Assembly: GCA_029378245.1 (NCBI GenBank)
Contig: JARKIF010000005.1
Span: 186,001-250,000, forward strand
Source: Roridomyces roridus
Lineage: Eukaryota; Basidiomycota; Agaricomycetes; Agaricales; Mycenaceae
Direction of reading: 5' to 3'
DNA length: 64,000 nucleotides
The position numbers were made by a program, and so were the translations under genes. Numbering within the stretch: position 1 is the first letter of the stretch; the number at the start of each line of letters is the position of its first letter. Below, one piece after another: positions 55,401 through 64,000 of the stretch. Below the pieces are notes generated by a model. It saw nothing but the letters and a program-made list of their open reading frames with translations, made no database searches and was not told the DNA's origin.

Positions 55401-57770
55401 GTTTCGTCAAATTCAGCAGTCGAAGAGACCTGTGACAGTCCATTTTTGTCACTTCCAAGTTTCCGAGCTTGCTGGCTGGCAGTATACTTCACGAACACAT
55501 GAATCATGCTTTCTGAAAATCAACCTGTGCACACGCAATCCGGGCGTCCGAGGGTCCGATTTCTCGCGGGCTACCTTCTATTCCATTGTATGGCACCGAA
55601 TCAAGTTGAATTTTAACAAATGAGAAAGGTTTGAGTCCGCCTTGGGTGTCGTAGCAAAGACATCACGCTGTGGGCTAGGGGCAGGCACAGTAAAGACTTG
55701 ACCCAGCCTGTCCCCAATGGACGCGAAGGAAGGGGGCAAAGCGTCGCCCTGGGACGCCAAATCCGCGGGGAACAGGTGGGCAAGGTCGTCTGGAACGATG
55801 AAGGGCATAGTGACAGACGACCTGTAGACAGTGGCAGCCGGAAGAGGGTGATGGATAAGGAGAGCAGGGAGCTGCAAATTCTCGCGGGCGCCCGCGAGTT
55901 TTTGACGCGTTGGGTCACAGAAAGGCCTGGGTGTGACTTGGTAAACAAGCAAGGAGGAGGGAGAGGAGAACACATTTGTTGATTGTTGATGTCCCAAAGG
56001 GGAAACACCGTCTTACTTCCGTCCCTCCTCCTTCACCCTCTCGTTTTGGTCTCCTCCTGCTGCCCTCAACCTCTCTGCTGCTCCCCTACATGCCCTAAAC
56101 GATCCGGACCGTCACTTTCTGAAGTCACAATCTCCAACGACCTTCATTTCCCGGTGCACCAAAATCCAGACCAAGACCTCGGCATTACTTTGGAACTTGA
56201 ATGGCTGCAGTCAAGCGGAGGAGGAAGACCGAAATAGATGCACAACACCGCTCCTTGGGTGGATACTTTGTCTAGTCAAGGAGGGAGGAAGAGATGAGGA
56301 TGGTGTGGCAGACATAGAGGTGTGTGCACTCTGTTTTTTTTTCGGAGTCTCAAGTTGTGACTGGATCTCAGTTTGCTACTCCCAATGGACACTGGGCACT
56401 CTCAATTGACTCCCTAGGGGCGCGCTGGCCGGCTCTGGGTGGCATCTGCCCGGGTAGGAGACCAGACTGGATGCCTCTTACACAAAGTAAGTCTGCCGGC
56501 TGCACCTTTGTCTTCTCTGATATAACTGCCCGTTTTGCAGCATCTGCACGCTCCAACACCCCCAGCTGCAATGCTCACGTTCATCCTGTCAAGCCCGCAC
56601 CACTCGGAAAACGAAGATTCTACAGCAGAGGTGCTGTATGACAAAGTGAGTATGGCACATCCAGTTCTCATCCAATCAGGCTGAAATAATTTTTCTCCCC
56701 TTTGTTAACCTCTTCCCCAACGCCCCCTTGAGACCGTTTGAGCCGCTCAAGTCTCAGGGCCTTGCCGTTGACGGTCTGGGGCATCACATGACCAAGAATC
56801 ATGTTTCTGGACAAAAGTTGGTCGTTCTTCCCCATGCCTGTCCCGATTCAGGTGAGTCTTGCTGAAACATGTACTTTGGCATACCCCTCAGGCATCCATA
56901 CAGCTCGTTCGGGCCACCAACGCGTTTCGCACTTGGTCCACAACACTTTTGATGGAGGACCAAACCAGGCATTTGCCAAAGTCCGTGTTTTTGAGTCCAA
57001 AGTTCGTTGTCTGTCCTCACCACAGTGATTGATCTGTTCCCCAGCAGTCTATAAACGACTACCCCATGGCCGTACTCCTCCCTGCTGCAGTCTGGTCGTT
57101 GTCGTCGTTCCACAGCCACATGTCACCGGCGCACTTGACAAAGTAAAAGTAAGTACTGCAATTCCAATTCTCATTCATCCAAGCTGAAAACACTTTCCTC
57201 CCCTTCCTCAGCTTCCTCCCCCACCCCTCCTCAAGATTTTTTCGGCTAGCATAGGCTTGGGGTCTTCCAATCGACGCTCTGGCGCATCACATGATCAATA
57301 GACAAGCATTCACACAAAAGTGAGTTGTTCTCAGCCAAACCTCTACTAGTATCCGGGAGCCTTACCACGATATGTACCTTAGCATCATCCCCAACTAGAT
57401 ATACAGTTCTTCCGGGACTTAAATCTCTTCTACCCTTGGCCGCCGCCTCTTTCCGTGGAAGAAGAAATAGAGGCTTCTCCAAAAGTGAGTGTAATTAATT
57501 CTATTCTTCATATCCTGCCTTGAATACTGCCTTTCCCTGTTGCTTCAGGGTCTCCCCGAGGGCTGCTTATGCTCATATTGCTCAAAACTGCAGTGTGTGC
57601 TCGCCGTCGTTGGTTCACAGCCACACTTCAGCAGTAGAGAGCTACCAAGTAAGTCGACTTCTCTGATTCTGCATGGATTATTGGTGACTTTGATATAGAT
57701 ATCTACATTCCTTTGCTATTGTGTTCCGTTCATGTACAAGTACATATGTCAAGCCGAATACATTGTGCGA
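52441..57770. other. Long stretch without recognisable genes
   Basis: About 5.3 kb in which no frame on either strand shows a domain I recognise. Open frames are short and low in complexity (for example 53908-54357 minus, 55578-55997 minus). A diverged tandem duplication can be seen between about 56640 and 57640, including CACAGCCACA-type and GACAAAGT sites. No RNA gene was noticed. Confidence 0.4.
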
Positions 57771-59060
57771 TCAATCCGAATTACTATCCGAGTCTGATTC
57801 AGTCTCCTCCTCAAGCTCATGCCGGATCCTGGACATGAAATCCAAGGCCTGAGCCCAACGTGCTGCCCGCGGGTACCATATCTGCCTTGGGAGAATAATT
57901 GATAGCTCCTTCCCTTGGGTTCCCGGCCGAAATACCTCAATCTCCAGGTAATCCTTCTCCTCCCATTCTTCCTCCAACACCCCGTATTCCTCGGGGAGGA
58001 TGTCGGGCTGCAACTGTAGTGCGTCAAGCTGCTGCACAAAGAGATTCTGGAGCTCTGCATCTTTGAAGGGTGAGCGGTGTCGGGGAACTTTGACAGGTTC
58101 GTGCCGTATATTCTTCTGCAGATCCGCCCCTATCTGATTCTCCAGTTCCTCCTCCTCCGAGATGTCTACATCCGCGCTGTCCTCCACCGCTTCATCTGGG
58201 TCATTCCCAGCACCTGTTATATCCATGTCATCCCGACTTCGATCCGAGGCCCTCCGATCCCTCCGGGCCCTCCGATCCCTCTGGGCCCTCCGGTCCCTCC
58301 GACCTTCCGGCCTCTTCCATCCAAGATGCATTCGATCACGTCATATTGCACAATCTTACGTTGTTATATCCATGCATGTCCAACTCTCCCGACTCTCCCT
58401 TGGACCTTCCGACTCCTCCGGTTCGGATCATTTCCGACTGATCCGGACATTCCGACCTTGATGCATCCGATCTGTTCGTATTGCACAATCCTATAGGGTT
58501 TTCACGCAATGAAGTTCTTCTGAGCGTTTCCCTTATTGTGATTATCTTTATCTTCTCTCTTATTGTTGTAGTATAGATCTTATTGTCTTTCATACTTCTG
58601 ACTCCATTAGGTCGTGTCATACTTACTTAGTATATATAGGCGATACGACTTTGATGTACCTCAGTAGTTAATTAACGTGTGTTGCCTCCACAACTCCTCT
58701 GTGCCATCTAGTCTCCGAGTAATCCTCTCTCGGAAGTCAAGTGGTTGGTGCGCTCTCCCTCCGAGTAGCGTTCACCTCATCCGGATCACCTTCGGTCATC
58801 ATCCCACGGTCCTCCGACCTCCGACCCTCCGACCTCCGACCTCTGGTTCCGGCCCTTTGTCCTATCCTCCGGCACGGACATTACAGCACCAGTCTGATTC
58901 CATGCACAGCGTAGGCGTGGACCGTGAACACCGTAGTACCAGTTAATGGCGTCTGGATGTATTCCGTCCAAGGGGTCTTCTCGGTAGACACCCTCTGTGA
59001 GCTGTCCAAGGAAGCGCAGGTCCTGAGCTTACAAGTTAGATGGAGAAATGTTTTCCATGT
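57771..59060 (-). pseudogene. Unknown Agaricomycete-type gene fragment split by a solo LTR
   Basis: On the minus strand GIHPDAINWYYGVHGPRLRC and AWNQTGA (58970 to 58886) run into a solo LTR (58215-58885). Without it they continue as GNDPDEAVEDSADVDISEEE, RHRSPFKDAELQNLFVQQLD, LPEEYGVLEEEWEEKDYLEI and LSIILPRQIWYPRAARWAQA to a stop at 57771. The WYYGVHG and Pro-Glu-Tyr-Gly-Val pieces remind me of C-terminal parts of integrase-core-like proteins common in mushrooms, but this is weak. The 5' part beyond 59060 is missing. Confidence 0.5.
58215..58885 (+). mobile_element. Solo LTR, family delta, with GCACC target duplication
   Basis: 671 bp from TGTTATATCC to CACGGACATTACA, flanked by GCACC at 58210-58214 and 58886-58890. 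Rich in CCTCCGAC-type short repeats at both ends. A reverse-oriented copy starts at 63551 and leaves the window. Confidence 0.88.
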
Positions 59061-61122
59061 GTGTGTGTATTATTAAATATACAAAGTGACCATCATAGTC
59101 TGGGACCGGTGTTACTCGATAAAGTGCTCACTCAATTTATAGATGAACTGAAAATATAAACAATGGAGCAGCAGAGTTTCAAGAATTAGGGTACGCCGTA
59201 AAACGCGCGCGAGCATCGACATCTTGGATTGTTGATGGGTCATGTGACCACGTATTCTCTCTTCCGTACCACAACCTCCGAATCTTCTTGTCGTATCCAG
59301 GATGTCCAACGCGCTCAAATGACACCATTCAACACAGAGATTGACGCCCTCAAGTTCTGGGATGCCTTGGAGGGTGGGGCAAGCGGTGGATGACGTGGCA
59401 TCCTGCAGGTGCGTCGCCGCCATCTCTGGCGCCATTCTCATTCTGACAGCCGCCAGACTGTGCTCGTTCCAGCTCGCTGTCTCTCCCTTTGGCCATGGAT
59501 GTCAATGTGCGCCCGTTTTCTGCGGTCCAACAATGCCCACAGTGCGTGCTCTCGACTTGCCAATTCCCACATCCATCCTTCTATGCATGAGCCCGATTCC
59601 CACCACAGAGCAGGGTATCCATGCCTACCACTCCCATTTTACATTCACTATCAATTTGGCGCTTTTCTTACGCCTTGCAGGTGCCAGACGATCTTCCCTT
59701 TCTTGCGTTGGGCCATCTGTGCACTCACGGTGAGTATCATCTTGATCGTTCCCTCCCCTCCCCTCCCTCCCTTGCGCTCTGTAAACCGACGGCAAGAGAC
59801 GCACCCTCTGGGACTCCCAAGCCTCGTTTGTCAGTGCTTCATTCCCCTTCAAATTGTGCCTCGGAATTCAAGCTAACGTGTAATCGCTAGATATACATTC
59901 CATTTCGGCCTCATGTACCTGTGCACATCATGCGAGTTTGACCTCCCCGCATCCCTACCTCCCTGCGTGCTACCCCACCATATACCCCACCAACCATGCA
60001 CAGTGGATTGTTACTGGCATCGCATGTGAATCCATTCTTTCACACCCATCCGCGTTATCATCTCAGCACACCGGCAAACTCACGACGACCACACTCCCTG
60101 GCCGCTCAATGCCCGGGTGCTCATTCATCCCCCTGCGCTTTTCGACTTCCTTCCCCTCCAATCACTCCAGCCTTGCCTGTCACCTGCTCGCGCTTCACTT
60201 GCCATCTTCCCTTACCACCGACGTTACACAGCAGCATCGACAATGTCGCCTCCGCATCACCGCCCCCATCTCTTGCCTCCCGCACGCCGCACCAGCAGCA
60301 CACCCCATATATGTACATGTTCGCCTTGCCGTCGCGCTGCAGAGCCTCATTTCCGAGGCCAAGACCGCGGCTAAATGAGGCTCTGCCGGTCGGCGTGAGT
60401 AGGGATCATGCAGATATAAGGGAGGGATAGGGCCGACTGAGCTCAAAACAGCGTTGATGAGATGCCGAGCGGCGTGAAGAGATTGAGGAGAGCGATCGCC
60501 TGGTGCTGGTAACGAGCGTAAGCGATGAGCATGCGGGGTGTGGCGGAGTGGGGAGCATGACACAGGGCGGGAGGGAGGGATATCGGGGTGGGGCAGGAAG
60601 CGATGTGTACGGGTCGGAGAGGACTCTGAAGAGGAACATTTGGGCCTGGAGGATGTAGCATTCGTTTGGGAAGAGTCAGAGGAGGACTCATGGGACAGGG
60701 GTGGGATCATTGAATAAGGATCCTTGGCGGGTTTTTGGCATGAGCCGGTCGACCAATGTTTTCTCTAGCCAAAATGACCTTAAATGATTTCCAGATAAGA
60801 ACGAGGAGGATAGATATAGTGAGCCATGCCCATTCTCGGAGATAATCAGTGAAAGTTGGCTGTTTTAGGCAATGATGAGTGAAAGCCAGCTGACTGTCCT
60901 CGTGGTAAGCCTCATGGTCACTTCATGGGATGCTGCTCCGTCCGGATCCCCTCTTGCTTCCCAACCACCACCATCTCCGTTCCCAGTCCCCCCTCCTCCG
61001 CTGGCGCTAACCACGCCAGCATTGGACTGCAGGCCTCCCAAGCCAGCGGTCAATGGAGGAAATCTCGCTCGCTGGCGCTGCTGATCAAGCGGCGCCGGTA
61101 CATGTCTGCGCGGTTGAGCGGG
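59061..61122. other. Stretch without recognisable genes
   Basis: Frames at 59341-59876 and 60195-60710 are Ser/Pro/His-rich without domain matches. Possible decayed exons exist but cannot be supported. Confidence 0.35.
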
Positions 61123-61860
61123 TGTTACGATCCGATTCCAAAAGACAAGTCCGGAGTAGAAGCCGGAACTCCGGTAGTGACCGGAGTTGGAAGGAGTCGA
61201 CCGGAGGAGCGATCTAAGAGCACCACAGAGGAGTAGGGTGTCTAAGATGCCTTGCTATGTTGATAGGAAGGGAAGGAGTAGGAACCAGCCAAGACGAGTA
61301 GTCAAGAACGTCAATTATCAACTAAGGTTGAATACAGATAAGGAAAGTCTTATATACGAGTAAGTAGAGATATATGTCATTACCACAGACCAGTAATAGA
61401 AACGGACTTATACGGCTATGTGGATATAAGCTGATTAAGTCCGCACGGAATGATCAAGTGGATATCCTGATGAATACCAAGTCCGAGGGAAACGCTCAGA
61501 TACCTTCATCGCGTGAAAACCCGAGTACCCGGATAGAACCGAGGAGCGCGTGATGCGCTTCGACGTCGGGAGGCATCCCGACGTGTGACTGGAGTTGAGT
61601 ACCGGAGTTGAGTACCGGAGTTGAGGTTCCGGAGTTGGTGTTGGAACGGGACATAACAGCGGGATGAGATAGCTGGACTCCTCTTGCTCACTAGCACTGG
61701 TTCGTGTCTGTGCCTTGACCAAGTGTGCGGTCGAGCGGGATGAGGGATACTTGGATACTTGGACTCCTCCTGCTCACTAGCGCTGCTGACCATGCGGCGC
61801 TGGTTCGTGTCTGCGCCCTGAACAAGTGCGCGGTCGAGCAGGGCTTGTCTTGGTGGAAAG
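61060..61860. repeat. Imperfect tandem repeats around the alpha solo LTR
   Basis: Units containing TGCTCACTAGC, GGTTCGTGTCTG and GCGGTCGAGCGGG recur about every 80-90 bp to the right of the LTR, and a related unit lies just to its left. The solo LTR therefore inserted into a tandem array. No gene seen. Confidence 0.6.
61123..61658 (-). mobile_element. Solo LTR, family alpha, second copy, with GCGGG target duplication
   Basis: 536 bp, inverse of the LTR at 30565-31071 (TGTTACGATCCGATTCC to GGGACATAACA on the plus strand), flanked by GCGGG at 61118-61122 and 61659-61663. It carries extra copies of GAGTACCGGAGTT compared with the other copy, which explains the length difference. Confidence 0.9.
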
Positions 61861-62204
61861 CTCGGTGCTGCTGACCATGGGTTTAAGTATGTCTGCGTGC
61901 TGCCCTCGGTTGAGTGGTTGCTTTTATCTTTTGGTATTTACTCTACTTCTTTTTCTTGTCCGTAGCAATAAAAATTCATTCCAATCGTATACTGTGAGCC
62001 TACACCTATGGGAATACCTGTTTTGGCAGTGATAAGTGAAGACAGCCGTTTCGGGCAGTGATGCGTGGTGAGTGCCCATTTCAGGCAGCGAGTGGCGCCT
62101 GTCTTCTATTAGCATTTCCGGTGGGTGTACGGGGTCCTGGTTCAACTATTACCTGTTATGGCAAGTGTTGGCCCCATTTTTTAGCCTTTCGGAGGTAGGC
62201 AGAA

Positions 62205-62516
62205 TTTGCCGACACAGCAAATGTTATGCTAAGCGAGACATGTGAAATCCGGGGTTTGATTTGAATGCCGAAACATTTGCTGGGCCAGCAAATGTTGCGC
62301 AAATAAATCGCAAATAAATAGCAAATTTTAAATTTGCTGGCCCGGCAAATGTTCCAATCTTGGCAGTGAAAGGGAATGCCTAAATAAGAAACTACAAAGG
62401 GAATGCCATAAAGGGAACAAGGGCATGATACCATCAAACACGATCACATGATTAGAACGTCACACAAACATGCCATCAGTCCATCAATGATCGATGATAC
62501 AATCACTGATCTCCAA
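62205..62516. repeat. TTTGC-rich miniature element copy 2 joined to a truncated epsilon LTR
   Basis: 62205-62365 has AGCAAATGTT palindromes and ends CCAATCTTGGCA. 62366-62516 is the first half of an epsilon LTR in reverse (ending GATCTCCAACA). The break in the LTR falls at nearly the same place as in the copy at 52236. Confidence 0.55.
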
Positions 62517-62683
62517 CACTTTTGACATTCAAATAACAGTATTTTATGAAGCAATTGGCCGACCTGCTACTGACATAAAAGTCGTTCTGGATGTGAATGG
62601 TTTACAGCTCTCTGGTTCACCCCACAGCTGCTGCTTCATCTCAGTGAAGAGATCCGGCACGCTAACAACCATTTTGAGGAAGC

Positions 62684-63038
62684 TGCTGGAATAAAAGGGC
62701 TGGGGTGTGTCCGCTCGACAAGGTTGACCAGAGGGCGACTAACAGGAGTTGGTGAGAAACCAATGTGAATAATTTGGGTACTTTATCTCTGGAGAACAGC
62801 TCCAGAGAGGGAAACTACTTATACAAAGACAAAGTGTGGGGGCTGACTAGTAAGCTACCATGAGTTATAACCAAGGTCTGTTTATCCGAGATTGGTACTA
62901 CTAATGTAACTATATATCAAGCCAATCTGTCCCACACTGATCTTGGTACATAGATATCGTGTATGTAAACGTCCATGACAATCGCGAGAGGGAAAGGAAC
63001 TGGGTACCTAACTGCCAATCTGGCTCCACCATTCAACA
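62684..63038 (+). mobile_element. LTR, family beta, third copy
   Basis: TGCTGGAATAAAAGGG to CACCATTCAACA, about 355 bp. No matching target duplication (GAAGC, GGGCT). It is followed by helicase-like sequence and a reversed beta LTR. Confidence 0.75.
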
Positions 63039-63425
63039 GGGCTTTCCTGGAGCAATCCCACCCAGCGCCAGCTCTGATGCTTCTCCTGCATCCTTCTTGT
63101 TCATCTGCATCCCATACGTATTTGGTGCGGTGGAATCTTTGATAGGATGCGTCCACGTTTTGAGCTGGCAGACAATGTCTGTTTTGTTGTTGCAGTTCCC
63201 ACACTCAAGAGCGCCGGGAAGCTCTCGACATGTTGCATAGCTGTTGGGTGCAGGATCGAGATGCTTGTTGAAGGGGATTCAAAGACACTTCACCAGCCCG
63301 CAGTCCACAAACAGCTCGGCCGAGCCGGCAAAGAGCTCCTGAGATCCCCAGGCATCTCGGACTGTACATGCACTCTCAGTGTTCCCACATGTGTTGCGAT
63401 GAATGCCCATGATTTCTGCCTACAC
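63039..63425 (-). pseudogene. RecQ-like helicase zinc-region fragment
   Basis: On the minus strand one frame reads CRELPGALECGNCNNKTD and VCQLKTWTHPIKDSTAPN. The cysteine spacing recalls the zinc-binding end of RecQ-like helicases amplified in mushrooms, matching the helicase piece at 43152-43480. It lies between two beta LTRs in opposite orientation. Weak evidence. Confidence 0.3.
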
Positions 63426-63550
63426 TGTTGAATGGTGGGAATGGGTTGGCAGTTAGGTACCTGGTTCCCTTTCCCTCTCGCGATTGTCATGGACGTTTAC
63501 ATACACAATATCTATGTACCAAGATCAGTGTGGGACAGATTGGCTTGATA
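63426..63550 (-). mobile_element. LTR, family beta, fourth copy, truncated
   Basis: TGTTGAATGGTGGGAATGGG onward matches the inverse of the beta LTR end and stops at 63550, where a delta LTR begins. Its remainder probably lies beyond the window. Confidence 0.75.
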
Positions 63551-64000
63551 TGTAATATCCGTGCCGGAGGGTAATGACAAAGGGGCCGGAACCTGAGGTC
63601 GGAGGTCGGAGACCAGAGGTCGGAGGTCGGAGGGACGTAGACCGAGGGTGATCCGGATGAGGTGAACGCTACTCGGAGGGAGAGCACACCAGCCACTTGA
63701 CTTCCGAGAGAGGAGTACTCGGAGACTAGATTGGCACAGAGGAATTGCGGAGGCAACACACGTTAATTAACTACTGACGTACATCACAATCGTATGTCCT
63801 ATTTATACTAAGTAAGTATGACACGACCAAATGGAGTCAGAAGCGCGAAAGACAATAAGCTCTATGTTAAACAATAAGAAAGAAGATGATAAAGATAATC
63901 ACAATAAGGGAAACGCTCAGAACGATTTCATTGCGTGAAAACCCTATCGGATTGTGCAATACGACGAATCGGATGCATCATTGGTCGGAGCGTCCGGAAC
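63551..64000 (-). mobile_element. LTR, family delta, second copy, runs out of window
   Basis: Starts TGTAATATCCGTGCCGGAGG, the inverse of the end of the LTR at 58215-58885, and follows it through the Cys/Pro-free AT-rich centre to the window edge. It was inserted into the beta LTR; the presumed 5-bp target copy on the left is TGATA (63546-63550). Confidence 0.8.

Overview
The window looks like a chromosome segment from a filamentous basidiomycete, most likely an Agaricomycete. Its genes are cut by many introns of about 45-60 bases with GT..AG ends. The core genes are fungal (Pma1 proton ATPase, Srs2, Dpb11, velvet factor, Lam sterol transporter). The accessory part carries families I know to be amplified in Agaricomycetes: a TET/JBP-like oxygenase, lineage-specific hypothetical families and a DDE transposase-like family. 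The genus cannot be fixed from the sequence alone.

Region 1 (1-29.7 kb) is compact and gene-rich. In order it holds the 3' end of an SRS2 helicase gene, a GRAM/VASt membrane-contact-site lipid transfer protein, EMG1/NEP1, mitochondrial ribosomal protein uS7m, cohesin SMC1, a velvet regulator with a long Pro/Gln-rich tail, an intronless apiosidase-like glycoside hydrolase, PMA1, DPM1, a four-BRCT DPB11/Rad4/TopBP1 homologue, an LSM14/Scd6 RNA-binding protein, the V-ATPase c subunit and SEC1. Genes are often 50-250 bp apart. Two pairs are divergent with very short shared promoters (uS7m/SMC1, 49 bp; VMA3/SEC1, 233 bp). Three single-base frame breaks sit in otherwise conserved genes (one in the hydrolase, two in PMA1) and may be assembly errors.

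Region 2 (29.7-43.5 kb) is a nest of mobile elements. A 1.16-kb hAT-like element with an 8-bp target duplication hosts a 256-bp CACTA-like miniature element and a solo LTR. A DDE transposase-like pseudogene is cut by another solo LTR that itself carries a second copy of the 256-bp element. A Ty1/copia element with nearly identical LTRs has lost most of gag and is cut in its integrase by a solo LTR of a different family. Next to it lies the most unusual item: a 366-bp LTR retrotransposon in miniature whose two identical 123-bp LTRs each contain a complete tRNA-like gene with A box, B box and a T-run terminator.

Region 3 (43.5-64 kb) mixes lineage-specific genes (a damaged TET/JBP-like oxygenase, a basic-region protein, two hypothetical genes) with long stretches without recognisable genes, solo LTRs of at least four families, palindromic miniature elements and RecQ-like helicase fragments. 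Several insertions can be dated relative to one another through nesting and perfect 5-bp target duplications.
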